DNA of 64,000 nt from Kalaharituber pfeilii (taxonomy: Eukaryota > Ascomycota > Pezizomycetes > Pezizales > Pezizaceae): the NCBI GenBank assembly GCA_015179045.1, contig WHUZ01000001.1, positions 124,001-188,000 on the forward strand, read 5' to 3'. Of this stretch, positions 10,442 through 22,500 are shown in pieces. Under the pieces are notes generated by a model. It saw only the letters and a list, made by a program, of their open reading frames with translations, was not told where the DNA came from and did no database searches. Every line of letters begins with the position of its first letter. The stretch's first letter is position 1. Made by a program: the position numbers and the translations under genes.

Positions 10442-12637
10442 CAGCCAGGGAGGGGAAGGAGACCCCTTGGTGGAACTGTTGAGGTGGATAGAGAGGTAGT
10501 TTTTCCCTAGGTCTGGCTTTTACTGTTCATTTATTTCCTTTTATCTCCTATGTATCTAATCTCCTCATAGCACATAGGGTGGCATTTGAGTAATTTTTTT
10601 TTTTTAAAAAAAAATTCAAAAAAAGGAGAAGAATAGGCAACAATGTTTAAGACAACTTGAAATTTTGCGTTATGAAATTGCTTCTGGGAGAATCATGTCA
10701 TTGTCTAGTGCGAAACTCATGTGATACAAATGTCACTTAGATATACAGTCTTGAAAAGTAAATATTAAATTCGCCTGCCGAGCGCCTAAATTTACCCTGA
10801 ACAGAAACGCAATACTACAATGTCACGGAAGCTTCATGGATTTTCGACTGCCGAAAACTTCACTTCCGAGGGGTGCAAGGGGGTGGAGGGGAAGTGGATA
10901 AAGATATTAGATGGTTGATTAACCTTGGTTGGCAGAAAGCGGGAGGAAATGATAGACAGAACGATACAATTTCAGTACACTATGCATGGGTATATACTGG
11001 ACGGCATCTGAGTGGATAAAAAAAGCTTCAAGTGGTACAGGAAGTTGTGCTTTTTTGTATTTTTTCTTGTTTTTGGTGCAAGTGAGCATGCGTCGTCCGG
11101 TGTTCAGGCCTCGTGTGTAGCTCCTGCTGCCAATCCTTGGACTACGATAGTTATGGCAACCTTGTTGGTGTTGATTGTATTAATATCCTCACAGGTAAGT
11201 GAGATAGCATACTAAAATCTTGAAGCTTACTCACCCAAACTCACAGTCGACCAATGTTCCACGAGTTCGAACGTCGCCTGTTGCCACAACAAGCAATCTG
11301 GTAGCGTCAACGTGAATCTCTTCCAGTGCACTCAGGTTGGGGTATAAGTACCGATGCAGCATGGTGCTCACTCCCTTGAAGTGATTCCTCAAAGGAGCTG
11401 GTTTCTGGGATGGAGTTTGCGAGGGAAAAAAGGCAAAGCAGCGAAGGGGGACAAGTGGTGATGGAACAAAATAGGTTAGGGATTGACTTGCGTTAGTTTA
11501 AGAGGCCGAGTTCGCGAATCGGTTTACTGGTAGAGCTATCCGAGCATCAGGAGACCCTGGATTTGCACTAATAGATGCATTCGATGTGATTCGATAAGTG
11601 TTTTTCCAGTTGTTCCCTTCTACCTATTCTTTATCGGACATCCTTATGATGTCTTTTGAAAATTGTTATTTCTTGTCCTTTCTTGGTTGTCAACGCGGGC
11701 TTTGATGTAATGAGGTCAAACGCTAAATAGCGTTTCCGCATATTTTTCTTCCACATCTCTTTTTTTGTTCTATCTCGAGTAGAGTGGATATCAGGTACCT
11801 ATGTGGAGGGATTTAGATGTGAGGATTTAATTTCTTCCATAGTTGGAGTTCATTCCAACTTCGTTGCTGAGTGTTCTCGTGCCCACTGGCAGACTATTAT
11901 TTTCGGCCTTCAGTCGTAGGTGCTACATGCTTCCTGGAATGAGAGGTTTAAAAAGTAGAGATGAGGATTTCGAAGTGCCGCGGGAGTGTAAGTACGTTAT
12001 ACAATAGACAAAGGGGAACCTAGGTATCATTTTTTTGCTTTCTTGCTTTTCTTTGAGAAGCGTACCACAGTTAATAGCAATATCCTTCTGGATAGGGCGT
12101 TCTGGGTCACGGTATGCAGGAACCTATGCTCTGTAGGTATCGAGACAGGGATCTGGAAAAGGAAAACAAAGAAAAACACAATGGTGGCTTATTGCGACGG
12201 CTGGTGCAGAGTACTCTAGCATGTAAGTAACTCCTCTAAATGCTTCCCATAATTGAATGAACTGCGGAAAACAGGAAGAGAGTGCGGGATGCGAAAATCG
12301 TTCGCCATAGGATTGCGAGTACTCATGCAGATAAACTTATCTGGTCTCAAAACCACAGCATATAGTGTATACAGTATATGGAGGCGAGAATCATAGAAAT
12401 TACTAGTGCTTGATACCCTCTTCCTTCCTTTGTGCAGAGGTTGTAAAACGGTAATCGATTACCGCAAATACATACTTGAAGTATCAAGTCTTCTTAATTA
12501 TCAATTGAGAGCGTTCTCTGGTTCCGATTCCTCGAGCTCACTGTTCTCGTGGCTATAAACTTCATTTCCTAATCTCCGCGAATTGCTGGGGTCTGGTTAG
12601 TTCAGCAGGTACCTTACCTTAGGAAGTAGAATACTTA
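10442..12637. other. Gene-poor stretch
   Basis: It contains a mixed T/A homopolymer block at about 10590-10620, a possible small spliced ORF (11012-11311, listed separately) and otherwise AT-rich DNA with stops in all frames. No RNA gene is evident. Confidence 0.35.
11012..11311 (+). CDS. Possible small spliced membrane peptide
   Basis: An open frame with two hydrophobic stretches (about 11042-11085 and 11150-11190) runs into a good donor (CAG|GTAAGT near 11194). The acceptor ACAG before 11248 restores the frame for 22 codons up to a TGA at about 11309-11311. The clean phase is the only support. There is no in-frame ATG at the 5' end (the frame opens after TGA with GTG at 11012), so an upstream exon would be needed. 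No family is recognised. Confidence 0.25.
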
Positions 12638-12729
12638 CTCGCTGATCCAAAAAGTATTGGAACGGCTGACTAATTATGCACCAGTCAGCCGTTCCAGTCA
12701 GCCGTTCCAATACTTTTTGGACCAGCGAG
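12638..12729. mobile_element. 92-bp palindromic MITE, Tc1/mariner-like
   Basis: Two arms beginning CTCGCTG(A/G)TCCAAAAAG are inverted around a loop of about 15 bp. Each end is flanked by TA (12636-12637 and 12730-12731). TA target sites and long terminal inverted repeats point to Tc1/mariner-type transposition. The whole unit would fold into one hairpin and has no coding capacity. Confidence 0.75.
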
Positions 12730-14640
12730 TACTTAAGCTTAATTGAACAGCAATGCGAGCATATGGACTGGCAAAATTATTATAACGCTATTGCGCAGTT
12801 TAACAGAGATCCACAATACCTTTATTCGGTGAGGGTAGAGCGAAGGGAAAGGTATAAGTGGTTTTAATTAAGATTTTTGTCTGCAAAATGAGTACAGTAA
12901 CTTGCCCAATATTTGCCGATATGGTGATCGTGAGTGAGGTTATATCTCGTCTGAGGTAGACCCCGTGTTATTGAGAATGGATATATGGCCAATGGGTACC
13001 ATTAATCACTAAACTCAGTCTGCAACTGAGGCTATTTGTCAAAGATCTTTCGGTTGACTACGTCGGAAAAAAACTCGACGGTATACATACGCCAGCGAGG
13101 TTTCGAAGATATGCGATGGGCATCGCTTCCTGGCAGAACACATTAGAACTTCCCATCCTCTTGTACTAGTACCTGCCACCTCGCCCACCACCGGCTATAT
13201 CCCAGCGCCTCCCCCAACGCCCCGCTTTTCGCCTATCCTGCCGCCTCCGCCTAGTACAACCCCTCCACCTCCCCACTACATTCTCCCACCACCTCTCCTA
13301 TACTCCTTCCTTTCACCCCTCTAGCAGGGTCAAGCGGAATCCGGAATTTCCTTGTGGACCTTTAGTCCTCTCTGTAAATAGGGTCAACAACAGCATAGGA
13401 TTGACATGAAGGATGTTACATTCCCGCCAACAGCGATAGCGAATATGAGTCAAGGCTCCCCACTTCTGCCTTCAACCTCCACCTTCGCATCTCCGCCGCT
13501 ATAACGCGGTTTCCTCTTTCAACTGCTTCCAAGTGTTTTGGCTTTTGTATTTCTCTGTTGTTTTCGCTTATTGTTAGGCAGTTTATTGTTATTTCAGTTC
13601 CATACACCTATTGCTCATTGGGTACACGGGAAGAGGTGCGAATGTACGCATCAGCGGCTTCGGTGCATGGGGGGTTCGGTTTGGAGAGCGAAATTCTTCT
13701 GCTCATGTAAAATTTTTTCAATCTTCTACTTTCCTTTGGCGCTGATACGGATTCGTGTCGTAACATTTTTTTCGTTGTTGAACTATGGCCGACTTGCTTC
13801 TGTGTGGTTTTTTGCTCAATTAACTTTAGCTTGCATTTGTGATTACGCATATGTTCCGGGGTATTGGGCTGCCCATGAGTTAACCTCACAGCGGCCATAG
13901 CCTCTACACCTGCGGTGGGCATTGATAAGTGAAGCTACTCTTTCGTTGCCCGAAGATTTGAGCGATTGCACAAGGTACCTTTTAGAACAGGCCACTTTTT
14001 CCTTGCCATACAATTCTGTGTGGACAGGGTGTTACTTTAAACTTTGCATCTGTTTCTATCACCACCATAACTGATCCCCATTTCGCAAGTCTTGACTGCA
14101 AGTGGTGAGGGTATAATAAGTAAAATAAATAAAATTAAATAAACAAAAGAGAGGAGTATAAACCAGGGAAAGTGTCTGCTCTAATGCTCTAATGTCTGCA
14201 CCCACAACGATGAGATTCTATGTAGCCTCATGCCAATTCTTTAACTGCTGGATTGCATTCGATTACGCAAATGGTAACCATGATAACCTAGTTGATATGT
14301 GGTTGGAAAATTCAACTTGTGAGGTAATCGGCTTGGCATCTATTATAGTACTGAGTTACATCCCTCTTGGCGTCCACCTAACCCTTGAAAAAAAAAGACC
14401 TTGGCGTCTACCTAACCCCTGAAAAAAAAAAAGACCTGTGAAATGTTCACATACTCCTAAACCTCAACATACCCCTGAACCTTCGTCATAAGGCACATAT
14501 TAATGTGGAATATGCCAAATGCCCGACAATACCTATATCAAGAGTTTCCATCACATTTCGTATGAAATCAACCTTCACGGAAATGGACACCATGACAATG
14601 AGGAGTTGCAATTGGCCGTATCTATCACTGCAATACCTTT
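12730..14640. other. Stretch with possible coding remnants
   Basis: At about 13140-13323 one plus-strand frame is strongly proline-rich and ends in TAG. Another frame at 13023-13168 is open and ends near DYVGKKLDGIHTP. They may be exon pieces of a gene I cannot reconstruct. Minus-strand frames at 13416-13922 show no domain. No start codon or splice pattern can be defended. Confidence 0.2.
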
Positions 14641-16400
14641 ATGTGAAATGTTCACATTCTTCTGAACCTCAACATTCTCGGCATAAGATACAGAAGAATG
14701 AGCCAAATTTTATAGGTATAGTATATCTCTCTTACCATCAGGAGATGAAGTATAACGAGTTCAATTTGACAGGTATAGCAGCAGCTTTCCATAGCACAAT
14801 AGTAACAGAGTGAGCCGAATTTAACAAGTATAAGAGTACAATTTGACTGGTATTCGATGGCACGAGATGCAGCTGAACGAGTCAAATTTGACAGGTATGG
14901 TAGGTCTATTTCATCTCGCGAGATATAGCAAAATGAGCTGAATTTGATAGGTACTTTGTCAGGCACAACAGCTTCTCAATGGTGTGAGATGTAGCAGAAC
15001 GAGTCAAATTTGACAGGTATGGTAGGTCCATTTCACCTCGCGAGATGCAGCAAAATGAGCCGAATTTGACAGGCACTTTGATAGGTATGAGAGCTCCTCA
15101 ATGGTGTGAGATGCAGCAGAATGAGCTGAATTGAATAGGTATAAAACAGTCTCCCTCAATGGCGCAAGATGAGGATGGATGTGGTCAAGTTGACAGATAT
15201 GACCTTTACAGGCAAAAATGAGGCAGAATAAGCTCAATTTAACAGGTATGACAGCTTTCTCTCAATGGCGTGAGATATGGCCGAATGAGCTCAAGTTGAC
15301 AATATTACAGGACTCTTTCCATAGCATAAGAACAGCAGAATGAGTTGAATTTGACAGGTATAGTAGGTCTCTCTTGCTCTGCCTTGGCGAACAGCTGCAA
15401 GCGGAGTTACGTGAAATTAAAAAAAAAAAAAAGAGTAGGTCTCTCTTGATAGCACGAGATGCAGCAAAATGAACTCAATTGGACCGGTGTGTAGGTCTCC
15501 CTTGACAATACAAGATACAGTAGAATAAACTAACTTTAACAAGTATATAGGTATGGCCCGGCAAGACTCTTCTACGGTACGAGATACAAAAGAATGAGCC
15601 AAATTTCATAAGTATGGCACACCTCTCTTACCAGCATGAGATGTAGTAAAACGAACTCAATTTGATAGGTATAGTAGCACCTTTCCACAGGAGAGTAGCA
15701 GAGTGAGCCAAATTTGACAGGTATAATAGGACTCTTTCCGCATTGTGAGATATAGCAGAATGAGCACAATTTGATAGTTATTCGATAGTACAAGATGCAG
15801 CAGAAAGAGAGTCGAATTTGACAGATATGGCAGGTCTATTTCAGCCTAGGAGATGCAGCAGAATAAGCCGAATTTGACAGGGATTGGTAGATCTCTCTTG
15901 CCAACATGAGATACAGCAGGGCGAGCACAATCTGACAGGCATGACAGCTCCTCAATAATGTGAGATGCAGCAGAATGGGCCGAATTCAATAAGAATGGCA
16001 GTCTCTCTCGATGGTGTGAGATGAGGCAGAATGAGCTCAATTTAACAGGGTATGACAGCTTCCTTTCGATGGCATGAGATGAGGCAGAATGAGCTCAAGT
16101 TGACAAGTATCACCGGACTCTTTCCACAGTGTGAAAACAGCAGAATGAGCCAAATTTGACAGGTACAGCAGGACCTACCTGGCAGCGTGGAACATGGTAA
16201 AATAAGCTCATTCACAGTTAAGGCTGGCCCCTTTCTATGGTGCAAAGTGAGGCGGTATGGCTTAATTTGGCAGATACAACAAGACCTGCTTTGATGGTGC
16301 GAGATATGCCAAAATGCGCTCAATTTACAATTTTACAGGTATGGCAGATTACTCTCGATGGTGTGAGATGGGGCAAAATAAGAATGTGCTAGACTGGTAC
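14640..16400. repeat. Degenerate satellite array with higher-order structure, about 1.75 kb
   Basis: A unit of about 55-75 bp recurs, with the recurring words GAGATGCAGCAGAATGAGC, AATTTGACAGGTATG and TCTCAATGGTGTG, roughly 25 times. There is a local 122-bp period (for example 14879 to 15001). A longer period of about 0.85-0.9 kb makes 14690-15330 resemble 15590-16170. Many short minus-strand frames arise from it but have no gene structure. A family A mini-insertion interrupts it at 15377-15433. Confidence 0.8.
15377..15433 (+). mobile_element. Family A hairpin mini-insertion in satellite
   Basis: The core runs from CTCTGCCTTGGCG to GTTACGTGAAATT plus poly(A). It has a 15-bp target duplication AGTAGGTCTCTCTTG at 15362-15376 and 15434-15448. 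The long perfect duplication shows a recent insertion into the older satellite. Confidence 0.88.
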
Positions 16401-19192
16401 AGCATGGCGGGGTGATAAAGGGGCACCTGCCAAAGGTTACAATCATCGGCTACTACAGTACCTACTGACTTAGGCTCCATTCCCCACCCTTTACTGTTTT
16501 TTAAATCGCAAGCACTCTATAGATAGCGATAGCTATGTCTACTCTTCATCATCACACTCAGCCTTCAATTCTTCCACTTTCTCATATCCTCTTGCCATCA
16601 TTCCAGCTGTATTAGTTATATCTTTTTAATTACCTTACACCTGTTAATATTCTCACTTGAATAGCATTTATACGCGGGTCTAGAGGGCGGATAAGGAAGC
16701 TTGGTACACCTAAAAGGGCATATGCTGGACGACATCTGAGCAATATCATTGTGGGTAGATATTTTTTATGGGCTGTAACGAGGGTTTCGCTATCCATAGG
16801 TTCTACAATTATTAGCATTATACTCCACAAAATATATAAAATTAATACTAGAGCTCCCTGGATGCAGGAGTGGGATTACGTGATATTATAAATAACAATG
16901 AGAATATACTGATATGAATAAATGCAGAGAAACGAGATTGTACGGTCATGGAACTGGTAAAGAGTGTACAGTCACTTGACGCCGACTTTACGGGTCCCTT
17001 ATCCACTACCGCTACACCTACACTCACCCTCGCGGTCGCGAGGTGGCCACATGCTAGTAGTTTAGTACAGAATTACAGCAGTCATTCTGGCAGCGCTAAG
17101 GAAACAAGTGCGATTTTTTACTTTTCTAACCGTTAATTTCAAAAAGCTTGTGATGACACTGTATTTAAGGTAAATCATATAGGTAAAATTTAATGCATTT
17201 ACTAGATAATTGCACTATCACAAGAATAGTTCTAGTTCTACAAACATATACCAAAGTAACTATCCTACTCACGTTCGATTGGTGTTCGGGTTGAAACACT
17301 TTTAACCATCCTACACTATTCGCAAGTACACGATGTCCTTGAGAGTGCAAGGCTACCTAGCTAGCGAGATACAGGTCTCCCCGCCCCCCGAATCCTTGCT
17401 TATATGGTGATCTCTTGTGCACCTATATTTTAACCAAAATGTATTCGTGATTTTCAAGTTCGACAATATCAGACTGAACTCATTCGCCAGATGCACCTTA
17501 GTATTCAGTGCTAGTCCGAAAATGAGAGGATATGGGGACCGAATATTTTATAGGCGCTGGATAGGCTCACAATCTGCATCCATTCTGGGGTCGTATTCGA
17601 TCTTCGTTGGTGGGATGAAGGAAGCCGACTCGGCGCTGTTATAATGGGTAGAGCCTCAATCAAGCAGTAGCCAATGGGATATGTATCACTGTCATATCTG
17701 CTTTTTCACATACGCTCTAACAACTTGATTCTTCTAGTATTAACACCCCAGGTAGTGTGTAGTACTCTGTTTGTGAAAACCTATTTGATCATTGATAGTG
17801 GAGGTCGGTAGTGGTCTTGTGAGGCCAGGCTCGAACCTCGTGGGGCATTCTGCTCTCGTCTCTTGGTATCAGGCTACTGCAATGCTAATCTGAGAGAGGA
17901 AGAACGGGGTATGGTGGAGCCCACCTATAAGGGGACCACCTGTTACATTCGCCGGATTGATGACTAATATACAAATTACACTCTTCTCAGGGAATTCCGC
18001 ACCTCCATATTTGAACATCGAAACGGATATTTGGCATCGGATAACTTGAGTTACGTCCCCAAAGTTGTGTATTACCTGCCCTATAGCTTCTTTTTAGGTA
18101 AGGAATAATGTCATAGTAATAGGTATAGGCACACCTAAGAAAAGAAAAGAAAAGCTATCTTGCTTGCCGTTGCTGCTAGGGGAGCGAAAAGAGGAATAGC
18201 TATGGAACTGGATATCTCCGAGCTAGTTGCAGTGGAAGAGGGCATTTCCGGACCATTTGTATATAATGAAAGTGAAGAATCTTACGCAAGCAGTCATTGT
18301 GAGTATACTTTATGACTAACAATTCCTGGAGCTCTTGATTCTGTTTCTGATAATACTATTAATAGGTTTTTTTTTACAGAAGTTTATGGACTATGGAGTC
18401 ATATATGGATGGTTGTACATATAGTACAAAGAGTTTACTGAACGTGTATATTAATATAAAAGCCATAGAAGAATTGGGTGGATCATTTCTGCATATAAGT
18501 AAGCTTTGTTCTCACACTAGTACAAATTCTGCAAACTGGGGCAAACTTGGCATGCTATTTTCCCCAAGGTGCTCCATATAAAGTCCAAAATTTCAATCCT
18601 CTACTACTCAACACTACCTTAATACTTTCAAATTTGCACAATGAAGTGTTGTAGAGCAGGTGAAATAGTATATATCTAAATTGTTTATCTTTTAATCAGA
18701 TGTGCTTGGGTGATGAAATAATGTGTCAAGTTTACGTCCATAATGTCAGCTACAAGTGGGTCCCTCGAATGTGGACTCCACAATAGTGCAGCCAGACTAG
18801 AAGAACCCCGCTTTCAGCAGCACATTCGGTGCTAACTAATCTACGTACACCCTTGCTGTGCGCCCACCGCGAGCTAGATATTATTGAGCAGGATTACGGA
18901 GTGATCGGGAACGAGAACAACGAAATGCATGATTGGCTTGCATTCTAGAGTGGATCTTGTACTGCGCTGATAAAGTAGTCGCAATTAGGTGGTTCATAAC
19001 TTATCTATTGCAGTAGTCTGCGCCACTAAGGAGCAGGGCTGAGTTATTGCAGTGAATAGCATTTTGTATATCTAAGCAGCAGCCCATGGCTGGTGTAACC
19101 AGCAACATTTTGCCCCCGGCACCTGAGTGGAGGTACTAAACTGTGAAGAGTGGCATAGCTGAGGATCTGCCATCACCAACACACATCTCAGG
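16401..19192. other. Gene-poor stretch
   Basis: Frames of up to about 75 codons occur (for example 17417-17644, plus strand) without recognisable domains. A small plus-strand frame near 18140-18310 has a weak helix-turn-helix look that I could not confirm. No RNA gene, LTR pair or tandem repeat was seen. Confidence 0.35.
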
Positions 19193-19203
19193 AGAATTGT
19201 CCG

Positions 19204-19205
<2 letters not shown>

Positions 19206-19243
<38 letters not shown>

Positions 19244-19431
19244 GTAACCCCGCTTGCAGCGCCAAGCCATGGCAGGGTCCCTGGGCAAGCCGGAGACAGG
19301 CTTAACAAAGAAAGTTCTATATACACATCCCCGTTCCACCCCCTTCTAAAACCTGAGTCCAGAAACTTCCGGACGGCTCTTCTGGTTTCTGCATCAGGGA
19401 GGCTCCCCTATATCTCTCCACCTCTCCCCCC
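19206..19431 (-). mobile_element. 5'-truncated LINE 3' end with family A terminus, 226 bp
   Basis: Read on the minus strand, about 160 bp of unique sequence is followed by the family A core and then a long A-tail, seen here as a T-run at 19206-19236. A 13-bp duplication AGAATTGTCCGCA flanks it (19193-19205 and 19432-19444). This is the longest family A copy in the window and shows that the mini core is the 3' end of a longer retroposon. It ends about 118 bp upstream of the NLR1 start codon. Confidence 0.8.
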
Positions 19432-19549
19432 AGAATTGTCCGCATGGTAATTGCAATCCGTGGCCGAAAACGTACAGCTGATTTTAAACCAACATTCCAC
19501 AGAAAATTAGTCCTATACAAATTATATCGCCATCTTGCAAGTAATAATT

Positions 19550-22500
19550 ATGCCTCGGAGGAAGAACGAAAGCAACCAACAATTGTCAGTCGCTGAAGGA
19601 AGAAAAAGCTTAAGGGATGTATTTTTGAAGCCATTCAAACGAGATAACCGAAGCCGCTCCCCAAGTTGCAGTCTTGTGGTTTCAAGTTCCTCTACCCTTG
19701 GTCAATCAACTCAGAGCTTCCTACAGGAAGCGGTTGAAGGCAAGCCAAATGCCGTGGAACAGCAGAGGACTGAAAATTCAACCCCACGACAAGTAGAGCC
19801 TATCGGAGAAGGTCTTATTCCTGATGCGCAATGGGAAAACAATTCGACCCCCCATGAACCTTGCCACGTAAACGTTCCTACAGAGCCAGACAAACAGATT
19901 TCTCTTAATTTGTGGGTAGAAGCATACAAAAGACTCTCGGAGGAACACAAAAAGATCTTTGCGGGGTGTGGAATAAACATCAGTGCAAATGCTGTTCAAG
20001 GAGGATTCTTGGATGAAATTCTGAATACTGCTAAGAAGGCTAGAGAGAAAGCGGAAGCAAACAGCTGGAAATTCAAGTTTGGAGGTGTAGAAATAGACCT
20101 TAGTCAAAAGGCACAAGCAATGATCCGCTGGATTGAAAAGTTCAAAAATGTTGGGGATATAGCTGTACAATATGACCCGATACATGCGGCATTACCTTGG
20201 GCAGGAGTTAGATTTATCCTGCAGGTAAGTGAACTTACATACAGAGTTTCCTCCTATCATCTACCATGCGTTGTGAGCTGAGACAGAATATTGCTCATGC
20301 TTCCACCCACCAGGTCATTGTTGACAGCCAAGTGTCTATGGAAGCCGCAGTGATCGGAATAGCGCGCATTACTATGCTCATTAGTCGATGTACTATATAT
20401 GAGCAGCTGTACCTCACAACTGAGGAAGCTTCTATCCAGGCACGGAATGCAAGGAACAACCTTAGTGATGCTCTTATAAATCTATATGTGGCAATACTGA
20501 GCCTGCTGAGCAGTTTCATTCAATGCTTCATGAGTAATACCGGTATGTGATGCGTCCCACTAGGTTTAAGTTATTGCTAATCATCATAGGGAAAAATATT
20601 CTGAACAGTATAATCCGTCCGGGCGCTGTTTGGGAGAAGGTTCAGGCACTTAATGAACCAGAGTCCACAGTGAATACAGAAGCTGGCAGAGTGGAGAATT
20701 GCTGTATGCTTGCCCCAATACAACCATTGTACCGGTCTGCAGCTAATTTAACCTGATCGCAGATCAAGCGGAGTCAAGACACTTCCAGAAAGGTAGGAAA
20801 CAGTTGCGATAAGCCTAGTATATCCTCTCTAAATCTCGCTTCTCTAGAACAATTTAAAAATCTCAAGTTGCTTCTTAAAAGCTTTGAGACTACTCTAGAC
20901 CAAGTGAATACAACTGTCGCTCAGATATACAAAGGAATTGAAGGTATTTTATGCCAGCTAAGGCAATTTCTTTATTAAATGCGGATACTCACTGCTAGGC
21001 CCCAGGAACGGAGAGGATCAAGATCCTTGAATGGTTCTCCAAGGTCCGGTATCGAAGCCACCATGACATTGCGAGAAAGGACCGCGTGGAGGGTACTGGC
21101 CAATGGCTTTTCGGAAGAGAGGAAGGTCAAGGCGGGAGACGTGAATTTCGAACCTGGATGGAATCAAAGCATTCGGAAGTGCTTTGGCTGCATGGGATTC
21201 GTAAGTTGACCTTGTTATTGTCTGTGTACTTCTATCTAACTGCTTAATATCACTCAGCCGGTTCTGGAAAGACGAAGCTCGTGTGAGTATCACAGTCCTT
21301 CTTTCATGAGTGAGCAGCTAACACAGCCTTGATTGCACAATATAGTTCTGCCATTATTGATCATCTGCAGCCGATAGTGGACAAAGTCACATACTTCTAT
21401 TGCAAACGTGACGAAGCTGTCCGTCGCGACATTCAGCAAATTTTACTTGCCCTGGTTAAACAGCTTGCATGTCCTGATAGCGAGAGAATCTGTGCACTTG
21501 CACAGGAAGCTTACGAGAAGGAACAGAAAGATCCTTCTTCCAGGGCACATCTTCCACTTGATGAGACCATCAACCTTCTCACCAAATTGGCTGAGTGCTA
21601 TCAACACCCAGTCATTATCCTAGATGCTCTTGACGAATGCCCTCAAGCCTCTATAGGTTCAATTCTCGATGCATTCTTCACCATGGTGAAGAATTCGAAT
21701 GCTTCTGTCAAGGTGTTGGTATCCAGCCGCCATAGCTTGGATATTGAGACTCATATGCAGAATGTTCCTCATGTATCCATTGAAGCACGAGACAATGCCG
21801 AAGATATCGAAAATTATGTTGAAACTGAGTTGGAGAGCAGGATCAACGCAATGAAACTGCTGCGGGGAAGAGTGTCACGAAACCTTAGAGAAAAGATCAA
21901 GGAAGTACTCCTGAGAGATGCTAATGGAATGTAAGATACAAATCTATTTTTTTTACCTTTCGGGCAAGGGATTACAATATAGGACATTATTTTCAGAGAT
22001 ACTTACCAATGCACCAGGTTCCTCTGGGTTGACTATCAGTTAAAGGAGCTCTGTAACCTTTATTTTGAGGAGGACGTTCTTGAACGGCTGGGAAAGCTTC
22101 CAAAAAATCTTACAGAGGTGTACCATGAAATCATGATCTCGATAGAATCCCAACCGGGCAGGGCTCGCGTCTTTGCAGAGCGTGCTTTGAAGTGGATGCT
22201 TGTGTCCTGCAGACTGTTGAGCCCTAATGAATTGTGTGCAGCCGCACAGATTGACTCAACGCTCCCCATCGCTCAACCAAGAGAGGGCACAGAAACCACA
22301 TCAGCCTTTGAAATTGACCTTTTACTCGGCTTTTGTAGGGGATTACTTATTTTAGATAATTCTCTGCATCTCACGGTCGTTAGGTTTGCGCATCTGTCTG
22401 TGCAAGAATATTTAGAAACAAACAATCCTGGATGGAATATTCTGGATGCCCAGCTTCATGTCACGGAGGCTTGTTTGTGGAGTCTCCAGAATGTGCACTC

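Noticed and set aside
11535..11600. tRNA-like stretch with TGGTAGAGC and a later GGATTTGC
   Set aside because: No proper acceptor stem or T-arm could be paired; at most a decayed tRNA-derived sequence.
14652..16323. Series of 60-104 codon minus-strand frames with similar peptides
   Set aside because: They arise from the degenerate satellite; no start or splice structure is conserved.
17815..17850. B-box-like GAGGTTCGAGCC on the minus strand
   Set aside because: Neighbouring sequence does not fold as a tRNA and no A-box lies at the right distance.
18140..18310. Small plus-strand frame with a helix-turn-helix look and a possible donor
   Set aside because: The resemblance is weak and no continuing exon or matching family could be named.
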